Shown: piece after piece, positions 24,573-32,519 of the stretch | Position numbering within the stretch: the first letter of the stretch is position 1 | How the letters are laid out: each line of letters begins with the position of its first letter | NCBI RefSeq assembly: GCF_050490315.1 | Contig: NZ_JBNPEO010000008.1 | Coordinates: 72,646-136,645 of the forward strand | Origin: JBNPEO01 sp050490315 | GTDB lineage: Bacteria; Actinomycetota; Actinomycetes; Actinomycetales; Micrococcaceae | DNA: 64,000 nt | Reading direction: 5' to 3' | Position numbers and translations under genes: made by a program | The notes under the pieces: model-generated | Told to the model about the DNA's origin: nothing | Seen by the model: the letters and a program-made list of their open reading frames with translations, nothing else | Database searches by the model: none

Positions 24573-26915
24573 ATGGGCAGAGTACCTGACGGTCAAAAAC
24601 GGGTGAACCCCGAGAAGATCGGGGCCAAACCGGCGAACGACGAAAAAACCACTAACGGCGACACTTTGGTGAGTGACCCCAACTTGCCGCCGGTAGCAGT
24701 TGACCCGGAACGGTTGGACCGCGAAGACCGGGCATGGACGCCCGGCAAGATCGCTTTGTGGGTGGCCATCGCGCTGCTCGGTGGGCTCGCGTGGGTGATG
24801 ATTGCCCTGGTTCGTGGGGAGACCGTCAATGCCATTTGGTTTGTTTTCGCCTCGGTGTGTACATACCTGATTGGCTATCGCTTCTATTCAAAGTTCATTG
24901 AAAAGCACCTGCTCAAACCTAATGACAGTCGCGCCACACCAGCCGAGTACAAAGCTGACGGTAAGGACTACGTTCGCACCGATCGCAACGTGTTGTTCGG
25001 TCACCACTTCGCCGCCATTGCCGGCGCCGGTCCCTTGGTTGGCCCCATCATTGCCGCCCAAATGGGTTACCTACCGGGCACTGTATGGATCATTGTTGGT
25101 GTAGTTTTGGCCGGTGCCGTCCAGGACTACCTCGTGATGTTTTTCTCCATGCGCCGCGGTGGACGTTCGCTGGGCCAGATGGCTCGCGAAGAACTTGGCG
25201 TGATCGGTGGAACTGCAGCACTGGTTGCCACCTTGCTGATTATGGTCATCATTGTGGCCATCTTGGCTCTAGTTGTTGTTAACGCCTTGGGTGAAAGCCC
25301 GTGGGGTGTGTTCTCGGTAGGAATGACCATCCCCATCGCACTGTTTATGGGCATCTACTTGCGCTTTATCCGCCCGGGCAAGGTGATGGAAGTTTCCATC
25401 ATCGGTTTTGTTCTGTTGATGGCTGCCATCATTGGCGGCGGCGCTGTGGCCGGTACCGAATGGGGTGCAGCGTTCTTCCACCTGGACAAGGTCACCATCG
25501 CATGGGGCTTGATCATCTACGGTTTCATCGCTGCAGTGTTGCCAGTGTGGTTGCTGCTGGCACCGCGCGACTACCTCTCTACATTTATGAAAATCGGTGT
25601 GATTGTGATGCTCGCGCTGGCCATTATTGTGGTCCGCCCGGAAATCACTGTCCCGGCATTTAGCGAGTTCGCCAGCCGAGACAACGGGCCGGTGTTCTCC
25701 GGATCCTTGTTCCCCTTCTTATTTGTCACCATCGCGTGTGGTGCGCTCTCCGGATTCCACGCGCTGATCTCATCCGGAACCACCCCCAAACTCATCGAGA
25801 AGGAACGTCAAAGCCGCTACATCGGTTACGGCGGAATGCTAATGGAATCCTTTGTGGCGATTATGGCGTTGGTAGCTGCAATCTCCATTGACCGTGGCAT
25901 CTACTTCGCCATGAACGCTCCATTGGCTCTGACCGGCGGGACCGTTGAATCAGCAGCCGCCTGGGTGAACTCCCTAGGCCTAGCCGGGGTCAACATCACC
26001 CCTGACGTTTTGGCTGAAACGGCTAAGAATGTGGGCGAGGAGAGCATTATTTCCCGATCTGGTGGTGCACCAACTCTGGCTGTTGGGTTGGCCCACATCA
26101 TGCAGCAATTTATTGGTGGTACAGCCATGATGGCGTTCTGGTACCACTTCGCCATTATGTTTGAGGCGCTCTTTATTCTCACCGCCGTTGACGCCGGAAC
26201 GCGTGTGGCCCGCTTTATGCTGCAGGACTCTATTGGCAACTTTGTTCCCAAGTTCAAGGAAGCCTCATGGCGTCCGGGGGCGTGGCTGTGCACCGCAATT
26301 ATGGTTGCGCTCTGGGGGGCTGTGCTGTTGATGGGTGTTACCGATCCGCTCGGTGGCATCAACACTCTGTTCCCGCTGTTTGGTATCGCTAACCAGCTGC
26401 TCGCCGCAATCGCCTTGGCTGTGTGTATGGCCATTGTGGCTAAGCGCGGCACCTTCAAATACTTGTGGATCGTGGCCCTGCCGCTTGCCTTCGCTGCAGT
26501 GGTAACCATCTCGGCGAGTATGTACAAGATCTTCTCGCCCGTACCCGCGGTGGGCTACTTCGCTAACAACTCGGCGTTTGCCAAGGCGCTCGCTGATGGG
26601 AAGACGTCCTTTGGGACGGCCAAGAATGTGCCGGCCATGGAGGCTGTTGTTCGCAACACCATGATCCAGGGATGGCTCTCGGTGATCTTTGTGACGCTTT
26701 CCATCATTGTGATCATTGCGGCGATTATTGCCACCATCCAGGCCTTCAAAAATTCGCGGGCGGGAATTGCCAACGCAAATAATGAGGACCCGGCTGTGGC
26801 GTCCAAGGTATTTGCCCCGGCAGGGCTGTCCAGCACTGCGGCGGAGAAGGAAATCCTGGCTCAGTGGGCCGCGTTGCCAGCGGAGAAACGTTTGCACAAG
26901 GCCGGGCACCACTAA
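24573..26915 (+). CDS. cstA: Carbon starvation protein A family transporter (CstA)
   Basis: A 780-residue inner-membrane transporter of the CstA/BtsT family, which imports peptides or pyruvate during carbon limitation. AAGGAGGAG at 24562-24570 is an excellent ribosome site for ATG 24573. After a cytoplasmic N-terminal tail of about 65 residues there are many hydrophobic helices. The family core is clear: GHHFAAIAGAGPLVGPIIAAQMGY, then FALISSGTTPKLI-type sequence (HALISSGTTPKLIEKE), and a conserved AGTRVARF-like segment. The substrate (peptide versus pyruvate) cannot be decided. A YbdD-like gene overlaps its stop by one base, as in E. coli cstA-ybdD and btsT-yjiX. Confidence 0.96.
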   Translation: MGRVPDGQKRVNPEKIGAKPANDEKTTNGDTLVSDPNLPPVAVDPERLDREDRAWTPGKIALWVAIALLGGLAWVMIALVRGETVNAIWFVFASVCTYLIGYRFYSKFIEKHLLKPNDSRATPAEYKADGKDYVRTDRNVLFGHHFAAIAGAGPLVGPIIAAQMGYLPGTVWIIVGVVLAGAVQDYLVMFFSMRRGGRSLGQMAREELGVIGGTAALVATLLIMVIIVAILALVVVNALGESPWGVFSVGMTIPIALFMGIYLRFIRPGKVMEVSIIGFVLLMAAIIGGGAVAGTEWGAAFFHLDKVTIAWGLIIYGFIAAVLPVWLLLAPRDYLSTFMKIGVIVMLALAIIVVRPEITVPAFSEFASRDNGPVFSGSLFPFLFVTIACGALSGFHALISSGTTPKLIEKERQSRYIGYGGMLMESFVAIMALVAAISIDRGIYFAMNAPLALTGGTVESAAAWVNSLGLAGVNITPDVLAETAKNVGEESIISRSGGAPTLAVGLAHIMQQFIGGTAMMAFWYHFAIMFEALFILTAVDAGTRVARFMLQDSIGNFVPKFKEASWRPGAWLCTAIMVALWGAVLLMGVTDPLGGINTLFPLFGIANQLLAAIALAVCMAIVAKRGTFKYLWIVALPLAFAAVVTISASMYKIFSPVPAVGYFANNSAFAKALADGKTSFGTAKNVPAMEAVVRNTMIQGWLSVIFVTLSIIVIIAAIIATIQAFKNSRAGIANANNEDPAVASKVFAPAGLSSTAAEKEILAQWAALPAEKRLHKAGHH

Positions 26916-27133
26916 TGAAAGTGGCCGCCTCACCCGTCACGCTTGGAGCTTTGCGTGGAGGGTTCAAGAAGTTCAGTGCCTATCTTGGTGGCGTGATGGG
27001 GGCTGACGCTTACCAGCGGTACCTCGAGTTCCATCAAGAGGCCCAGTGCAGCGGCGAGCCGTTGACGGAACGTGAATTCTGGCGGGACAAAACGGCACGG
27101 CAAGAGGCAAACCCAGAGGGCCGCTGCTGCTGA
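26915..27133 (+). CDS. YbdD/YjiX-family small protein (CstA partner)
   Basis: A 72-residue protein whose ATG shares a base with the cstA stop (TAATG), so it is translationally coupled. It has the family pattern: a basic N-terminal helix (LRGGFKKFSAYLGGVMGADAYQRYLEF) followed by GEPLTEREFWRDKTARQE and a C-terminal RCC. YbdD-like proteins are regularly encoded next to CstA-type transporters and are thought to be needed for their activity. This role is known from the family, not shown here. Confidence 0.9.
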   Translation: MKVAASPVTLGALRGGFKKFSAYLGGVMGADAYQRYLEFHQEAQCSGEPLTEREFWRDKTARQEANPEGRCC

Positions 27134-27179
27134 TGTAGGTGCGGGGCTCCTCAGCTGTGGCTCGTGAGAGTATGGGGCT

Positions 27180-27791
27180 ATGACTGAGGAGAACCGCACC
27201 GCACCACGCCAAGGGGAGGACGTCCCGGTGGAGGGAACCACTGTTCCGGAGGCTAAGTCCGAAGCGTTGAACCTGAGCGATTTGGTGGATGAGCCTGCCA
27301 AGGTGATGCGCATAGGGACCATGATTCGTCAGCTGCTTGAGGAAGTGAAGAGCTCCCCGCTAGATGATGCTGCCCGTATTCGCCTAGCTGAGATCCACAC
27401 ACGATCCATCCGGGAGCTTGAAGACGGCTTGGCACCGGAACTCGTCGAAGAACTTGAACGGCTTCGTTTGCCGTTCCCGGAAAATGCTGCGCCCTCCGAT
27501 GCTGAGCTGCGGATCGCTCAGGCCCAATTGGTGGGTTGGCTTGAGGGACTGTTCCACGGCATTCAGACGGCCATCGCTGCCCAGCATGCCGTCCGGGAGC
27601 AGACCGCCGCACAGCTTCAATTGCGCCAATTGCCGCCCGGTACGGTGATTGCGCCCGGGGTGATCATTGGTGAGAACGGTGAACCGCAACGTGCACCAAG
27701 CCCAACCGGTGCCACGGACGCCGGTGCGCCTCAAGACCCAGCCGCGGGCCGCCGTCGTGATCCTGACCACGGCCCAGGCCAGTACTTGTAG
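27180..27791 (+). CDS. bpa: Bacterial proteasome activator (Bpa/PafE)
   Basis: A 203-residue homologue of the ATP-independent ring activator that opens the actinobacterial 20S proteasome. The helical core is recognisable: PAKVMRIGTMIRQLLEEVK, then ARIRLAEIHTRSIRELEDGL and AQLVGWLEGLFHGIQTA. The decisive feature is the C-terminal GQYL, the tail motif with which Bpa docks into the proteasome alpha ring. The N-terminal 35 residues and the region 165-195 are disordered. The ribosome site before ATG 27180 is weak. The finding implies that a 20S proteasome is encoded elsewhere in the genome. A gene of unknown function follows after nine bases. Confidence 0.93.
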   Translation: MTEENRTAPRQGEDVPVEGTTVPEAKSEALNLSDLVDEPAKVMRIGTMIRQLLEEVKSSPLDDAARIRLAEIHTRSIRELEDGLAPELVEELERLRLPFPENAAPSDAELRIAQAQLVGWLEGLFHGIQTAIAAQHAVREQTAAQLQLRQLPPGTVIAPGVIIGENGEPQRAPSPTGATDAGAPQDPAAGRRRDPDHGPGQYL

Positions 27792-27800
27792 GCCGAACTG

Positions 27801-28265
27801 ATGGGGATTTTTTCTGTGGCACGGCAGGGCAAGCGGGACGATAAAGAGCTAGGCAAAGGTTTGTGGCGGCGCGCTCACGATCGTTTTCAGCGTGGTTTGG
27901 ACAGGTATCACCAAGTCCTTGAGGGCGTTGAGGACGATGCTCTCTACAACGAGTTGGTGTTGATCGCGAACGATCTCTCGCAGCTATTGCCACGGGTCCG
28001 GGCAGTGTGCGCCGCGGCCCAAAAGCAGCATCCCAGTGAAGAGCTAGAGGTGCCGATTCAGCTGGCAGCCGTGCACCGGGCGCTGTCCAACGCGGGCAAT
28101 GATTTGGCCACAACCGCCCAAGCAGCGGCGATGCTTCGGCTCGCTGTGGGGCCCGGTAAAGGGCCGGTGTCAGACACGGCGGTGTCAGTCCGGCGCCGTG
28201 CGGAGGCTGTTTCCGCCCACGTGCACGACGCCGAACGGCAGCTAAGCGAGCAGGCCCAGCTGTAG
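27801..28265 (+). CDS. Helical protein of unknown function downstream of bpa
   Basis: A 154-residue soluble, mostly helical protein. It has no signal peptide, membrane segment or catalytic motif that I recognise. It starts MGIFSVARQGKRDD, has a basic region LWRRAHDRFQRGLDRYHQVL, and continues with long amphipathic helices (ELVLIANDLSQLLPRVRAVC). The start lies nine bases after the bpa stop, so the genes are probably cotranscribed. A role with Bpa or the proteasome is suggested only by position. Confidence 0.8.
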   Translation: MGIFSVARQGKRDDKELGKGLWRRAHDRFQRGLDRYHQVLEGVEDDALYNELVLIANDLSQLLPRVRAVCAAAQKQHPSEELEVPIQLAAVHRALSNAGNDLATTAQAAAMLRLAVGPGKGPVSDTAVSVRRRAEAVSAHVHDAERQLSEQAQL

Positions 28266-28297
28266 TTTTTGGTTGAGTTTTAACGTGAGGAGTCACC

Positions 28298-28622
28298 ATG
28301 GGCATCGAACGAATCAACGAGGGGCTGGATCTTGGCGTCCGAACCGTCATTTCTGCCGCACGTGCCAAGGTGTGGCGTGCGTGGTCTGATCCTAGCGAGT
28401 TTGCCACGTGGTGGGTTCCGGCTCCCGAGGCGTGTCACTACCCCGTTTATCACAGGTGTTTTTACGTTTGAAGACCACCCGGACGGCACGCTTTACACGG
28501 CTAGAGCGCTTCATAAGGACAAGGCTGACCGGGACAATCACCTGGAACTCGGATTCTTTGAGGGCTGCGGCGCAGTGACCGAACAGCTGGCCGAACTAGC
28601 TAGCAGCTACTCGCGAGACTAA
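28298..28622 (+). pseudogene. Decayed AHSA1/SRPBCC-domain gene with internal deletion
   Basis: ATG 28298 has GTGAGGAG upstream and opens a 57-codon frame starting IERINEGLDLGVRTVISAAR and containing KVWRAWSDPSEFATWWVP, the N-terminal part of an AHSA1 activator-like START domain. The frame ends at TGA 28469-28471. In another frame, from about 28441, the C-terminal half continues as GVFTFEDHPDGTLYTARALH and later GFFEGCGAVTEQL, to the TAA at 28620-28622. The middle of the domain (roughly half its usual length) is missing. The junction after EACHY therefore records a deletion with frameshift. Confidence 0.8.
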
Positions 28623-28726
28623 GAGCGTTTTATTCCTGCTTTGAGGCACATTTTTGAGGTTACGCATATAGCGGATGCAGCTGCTTTTGCCTGTAATTTG
28701 CTGTGTTGCTTTGGCAGGATGGAACC

Positions 28727-29566
28727 ATGACTTCTTCACCGAATCTGACATTCAATGACGGCAACACCATCCCGCAGCTCGGCTACGGCGTATGGCAGGT
28801 AGAAGACGATGTCGCTGAAAAGGTTGTGAGTCAGGCTTTCAAGGCTGGCTTCCGGCACATCGACACCGCCAAGATTTACGGCAACGAGGCAGGCGTAGGC
28901 CGCGCCATTGCGTCCTCCGGGTTGGACCACAAGGACATCTTCATCACCACCAAGTTGTGGAACGCTGACCAGGGCTACGAGTCCACACTGGCGGCCTTTG
29001 AGGCATCCATGGAGCGACTTGGCCTGGAAACGCTTGACCTGTACCTCATCCACTGGATGCAGCCGAAGCAGAACAAGTACGTTGACACCTGGAAAGCACT
29101 CATCGAGCTGCAGAAGCAGGGCCGGGTCAAGTCCATTGGTGTTTCCAACTTCACCAAGGAAGGCCTGCAGGAAATCATCGACGCTACCGGCGTTGTTCCG
29201 GCCATCCACCAGATCGAACTGCACCCGTTCTTCAACCAGAGCGAACTGCGTGAATTCAACGCTTCTAAGGGCATCCTGACTCAGGCTTGGTCCCCGCTGG
29301 GTCAGGGCGGTGAGCTGCTGAGCAACGATGTTGTCACCAACATCGCTGAGAAGCACAACGCCACTGCCGCTCAGGTAGTTATTGCTTGGCACTTGGCTAT
29401 CGGCAACGTGGTGATCCCCAAGTCCGTGACCGAATCCCGCATTCAGGAGAACTTCGCTGCTTTGAACGTCACCCTTGACGCCGAGGACATCGAAGCAATC
29501 ACCGCACTGGACAAGGGTGCCGAAGGCCGCATCGGGGCCGACCCGGCAGTCTCTGACTTCCAGTAG
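28727..29566 (+). CDS. Aldo/keto reductase (2,5-diketo-gluconate reductase-like)
   Basis: A 279-residue NADPH-dependent carbonyl reductase with a TIM-barrel. The catalytic tetrad is visible: Asp and Tyr in HIDTAKIYGNE, Lys in ITTKLWNADQG, and His in YLIHWMQP. The cofactor-binding end has VVIPKSVTESRIQENFAAL. The substrate range of this family is broad. ATG 28727 is chosen over an upstream frame from 28703; an AGGATGGA stretch lies directly before it and could serve as a ribosome site or, as CAGGAT, as a weak -10 box. A 26-bp palindrome follows. Confidence 0.94.
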   Translation: MTSSPNLTFNDGNTIPQLGYGVWQVEDDVAEKVVSQAFKAGFRHIDTAKIYGNEAGVGRAIASSGLDHKDIFITTKLWNADQGYESTLAAFEASMERLGLETLDLYLIHWMQPKQNKYVDTWKALIELQKQGRVKSIGVSNFTKEGLQEIIDATGVVPAIHQIELHPFFNQSELREFNASKGILTQAWSPLGQGGELLSNDVVTNIAEKHNATAAQVVIAWHLAIGNVVIPKSVTESRIQENFAALNVTLDAEDIEAITALDKGAEGRIGADPAVSDFQ

Positions 29567-29583
29567 GCAACTCGCCACATAAG

Positions 29584-29643
29584 CGCTACAAAATAGGACA
29601 TCCGCACCCGGGATTTTGGGTGCGGATGTCCTATTTTGTAGCG
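29584..29643. terminator. 26-bp perfect palindrome after the aldo/keto reductase gene
   Basis: Arms 29584-29609 and 29618-29643 pair perfectly with an 8-base loop. It lies between the reductase gene and the convergent tRNA-Thr, which has its own terminator, so this hairpin presumably ends the reductase transcript. Its stem is unusually long. Confidence 0.8.
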
Positions 29644-29663
29644 GAAGTCTCCAGGCAAAAAAC

Positions 29664-29696
29664 AAGCCCCGCAAAATCCGTGGATTCGCGGGGCTT
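29664..29696 (-). terminator. Terminator of tRNA-Thr
   Basis: AAGCCCCGC (29664-29672) pairs with GCGGGGCTT (29688-29696). On the minus strand it is followed by TTGTTTTTTG. Confidence 0.85.
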
Positions 29697-29700
29697 TTCG

Positions 29701-29773
29701 AGCTTCCTATCAGAATCGAACTGATGACCTTTTCATTACGAGTGAAACGCTCTACCGACTGAGCTAAGGAAGC
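29701..29773 (-). tRNA. tRNA-Thr (anticodon CGT)
   Basis: A 73-base cloverleaf. The acceptor arms are GCTTCCT and AGGAAGC with discriminator T. The anticodon stem TTTCA/TGAAA holds loop CTCGTAA, giving anticodon CGT for ACG codons. CCA is not encoded. Confidence 0.95.
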
Positions 29774-30155
29774 AACACGAGGTTCATCCGGGCGAGCGGA
29801 TGAATCACGCAAGAATCAACTGTAGTGGAGGCCCGGCGTTACGGTCAAAACGCAGCCCCAGCCGAGGATAAACCAAGGGCTGGAACCGCCCCCATATGAC
29901 GGTTCCAGCCCAGCTATGCAGAGACACGGCACGGCACTTTATGACGCGAAAACCTACAGAATTCCAAAAAAGTTTGATGAGCCAGGATACGGCTGTTCAT
30001 CTTGCGGTCGGTCAGGGTTTAGGAGTTGGTTTTGCAGATCCGTCACTCTGGTGTTCAGATGGGCGGCCAAAGTGCGCCGAGCCAGAACTTAACTGCGATA
30101 TTCGTGGCAACAATGGCGCTGCCGCGGGATCGCTCGACCTTGGGAGAGCAACACC
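29774..30155. other. Intergenic region with one hairpin
   Basis: About 380 bases without a gene I can support. GGGCTGGAACCG (29877-29888) and CGGTTCCAGCCC (29900-29911) form a 12-bp stem with an 11-base loop and no T-run. Short open frames in 29912-30155 have no recognisable similarity. GGGAGAG near 30143 serves the next gene. Confidence 0.5.
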
Positions 30156-30887
30156 ATGAGCGTGGACAACAGTACAACAGGCCAGCAGACCCCTTTCATC
30201 ACACCGGTGCGGAACCTTCGCCTAGCCATTTTGGACATGTCCGGCACCACCATCACGGATGACGGCATCACTGAGCAAGCCATGGCCCGGGCCCTCCAGG
30301 AACAGGGAATCAGCGCAGGCAGTGCGCAATATGACTCCATGCTCGGCTACGCGCGCGACACCATGGGCATCTCCAAAATCACCGTCTTTGAGCACCTCTT
30401 TGAGCACAATCCGGGTCAAGCAGCTGCGGCCAACAGGACCTTTGAAACCGTTTACGACGAGCTGGTCAAAAACGGGGGAGTCCGCGCTATTGACGGTGCA
30501 GCGGATACCATCGCATGGCTCCGTGAGGCAGGACTGCAGATCTGCCTGGCCACGGGATTCGGCCGGCACACCCAAAACACGATTCTTGAGTCTTTGGGCT
30601 GGATGGGAATGGCGGATTTGAGCCTGTGCCCGGCAGACGCTGGCCGCGGCCGCCCGTACCCGGACATGATCCTCACAGCAGTGCTAGCCCTAGACCTCGA
30701 CGACGTCCGCGAGGTTCTTGTAGTTGGCGATACCACCTCGGACATGCTGGCAGGGTTACGCGCCGGAGCCGGTGTGGTGACCGGAGTGCTCACCGGCGCC
30801 CACACTGAGGCGGCCCTGCGAGCAGCAGGTGCTGGCGTCGTCGTTCCTTCCATTAAGGAACTGCCGGCGGTCCTACAAGGCCGCTAA
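30156..30887 (+). CDS. HAD-superfamily phosphonatase-like hydrolase
   Basis: A 243-residue hydrolase related to phosphonoacetaldehyde hydrolase. HAD motif I is LAILDMSGTTITDDG, near residue 24, with the nucleophilic Asp and the D-x-x-G-T form of the phosphonatase-like group rather than DxDGT. Motif II is CLATGF, and motifs III/IV include R-PYPDMI and VVGDTTSDMLAGLRAGAG. The cap region contains ARDTMGISKITVFEHLF. No phosphonate transport or 2-aminoethylphosphonate transaminase gene is adjacent, so the substrate is uncertain. GGGAGAG precedes ATG 30156. Confidence 0.88.
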   Translation: MSVDNSTTGQQTPFITPVRNLRLAILDMSGTTITDDGITEQAMARALQEQGISAGSAQYDSMLGYARDTMGISKITVFEHLFEHNPGQAAAANRTFETVYDELVKNGGVRAIDGAADTIAWLREAGLQICLATGFGRHTQNTILESLGWMGMADLSLCPADAGRGRPYPDMILTAVLALDLDDVREVLVVGDTTSDMLAGLRAGAGVVTGVLTGAHTEAALRAAGAGVVVPSIKELPAVLQGR

Positions 30888-30892
30888 AAACG

Positions 30893-32446
30893 CTAGCAAA
30901 TTGTGCCGTCCTTGGGCGTTTTCCCGTCCACTAGGTAGCCGTCCACCGCATTGCGCACACACTCATTGGAACGGCCGTAGGCGGTGTGACCTTCGCCTTT
31001 CCACGTCAGCAGACTCGCGTTGCCCATTTCTTTGCGCAGCGCGCCAGCCCAAGCGTATGGCGTGGCCGGGTCCCCGGTGGTTCCAATCACGACGACGGTG
31101 TTCTCACCTGTGTAGCTAGCCGGGGCGGGGGTGCGCAGCGGCTTGTACGGCCAACCCACGCAGTTGGATCCGCCGTAGGCAAAGAATTCCCCGAAGGTCG
31201 GTGAGGCCTGCTTGAGGACTTCAGCGTCTTGGCGCATGGTGGCCACATCGCTGACCATCGGGTAGTCCAAGCAGTTGATTGCGTTGAAAGCGAAGGTGCT
31301 GTTGGAGGTGTATCTGCCATCAGCGGAGCGGTCCGCACCCAAGTCTGCAAGGTACATCATGGCACTGGGATCTCCGCTGATCGCTAAGGACAGGGCGCTC
31401 GTGAGCATGGGCCAGTTGGCGTCGTTGTAGAGCGGAAGAATCAGGCCGCTCACAAAACTGCTGGCCGTAACAACACGACCGTCGGTGTTTTTCTGCGGGC
31501 TGGCCACAAAGCTAGCGATCAGATCCCGGATCTGTTGCATACCTTCATCCGGCGTACCGCTGAGGGGGCAATCGCTGCCTTGGAGGCAACTGGTGACGTA
31601 CGTCTTCAACGCGGCTTCGAATGCCTTGGCCTGCCCCAGAGTCAGCTCTTCGTTGCTCAAAGCCGGGTCCAGCGCACCATCCAGTACTACCCGGCCCACC
31701 TTGTCCGGGAAGAGCTGGGCGTAAGTGGAACCTAAGAACGTTCCGTAGGAGTAGCCCACGTAGTTGAGCTTGGCGTCGTTAGACGTTGCGCGCAGAACAT
31801 CGAGATCCTTAGCGGCGCTGACGGTGTCCACATGGCCCAGGATCTCGCCGGTCTTTTTCTGGCACTCGGCGATGATCTTTTTGTTGTCCGCCTGGGACTT
31901 GGCTAGGCCAGCATCGGTGTCCAACTTGTAGTCGATGGCACGGTATTCGTCACGTTCTTTATCCGTCAGGCACGTCACCGGAGCGGAAGAGCGCACACCG
32001 CGCGGGTCAAAGCCCACGATGTCGTAGGACGCGCGCACCTTTGCGCTGAAGTTGGTCATTCCGGCGTCGCGAACAAACTCAATTCCGGAGCCGCCTGGGC
32101 CGCCGGGGTTGGTCAGCAAGGAACCGATTTTTTTGCCGGTGGCCGGGATTTTGATGGCTTGGATGTCAATTGTGGCACCGTCTGGTTTGGCATAGTCCAA
32201 GGGCACCATAATTTTGGCGCAACTCATGCCAGCTTCGTCTTTTTCCTTGCACGGCTCCCAAGCCACGGACTGAGTGTAGAACTTTTTCAGTTCCGGGGCA
32301 GAGCCAGCAATCGCCGTTTCGTTGGCTTGCGAAGTTGCCGACGGTGCAGCCGATCCCGGCTGTTGCCCCCACGGTGTGCAAGCCGAAAGTAGTGCCACGC
32401 AAGCGAGTGCGGCAACGGATGCACGCAGACGGTGGGCAATTCTCAT
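30893..32446 (-). CDS. Secreted alpha/beta-hydrolase lipoprotein, tripeptidyl-aminopeptidase type
   Basis: A 517-residue exported peptidase of the SlpD/TAP family that releases short peptides from protein N-termini. The signal peptide ends in a lipobox, LLSAC (Cys22), so it is probably membrane-anchored. The oxyanion region is LLTNPGGPGGSG and the nucleophile serine lies in YVGYSYGTFLGSTYA. The C-terminal TAP-like part supplies Asp in GTTGDPATPYAWA and His in GEGHTAYGRSNECV. GAGGAG lies seven bases before ATG 32446. It converges with the phosphonatase-like gene, leaving only five bases between stop codons. Confidence 0.93.
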   Translation of the reverse strand: MRIAHRLRASVAALACVALLSACTPWGQQPGSAAPSATSQANETAIAGSAPELKKFYTQSVAWEPCKEKDEAGMSCAKIMVPLDYAKPDGATIDIQAIKIPATGKKIGSLLTNPGGPGGSGIEFVRDAGMTNFSAKVRASYDIVGFDPRGVRSSAPVTCLTDKERDEYRAIDYKLDTDAGLAKSQADNKKIIAECQKKTGEILGHVDTVSAAKDLDVLRATSNDAKLNYVGYSYGTFLGSTYAQLFPDKVGRVVLDGALDPALSNEELTLGQAKAFEAALKTYVTSCLQGSDCPLSGTPDEGMQQIRDLIASFVASPQKNTDGRVVTASSFVSGLILPLYNDANWPMLTSALSLAISGDPSAMMYLADLGADRSADGRYTSNSTFAFNAINCLDYPMVSDVATMRQDAEVLKQASPTFGEFFAYGGSNCVGWPYKPLRTPAPASYTGENTVVVIGTTGDPATPYAWAGALRKEMGNASLLTWKGEGHTAYGRSNECVRNAVDGYLVDGKTPKDGTIC

Positions 32447-32519
32447 GCGTAACTCCTCGAACGGCGCGCAGAAAGCGGGCAGATTTGGTCGGCGGTCTCC
32501 ACACCGACTGATTCAGTAC

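Noticed and set aside
28736..29812. 358-residue minus-strand open frame opposite the aldo/keto reductase gene
   Set aside because: It is antisense to a strongly recognised gene, runs through tRNA-Thr and a hairpin, and shows no family similarity.
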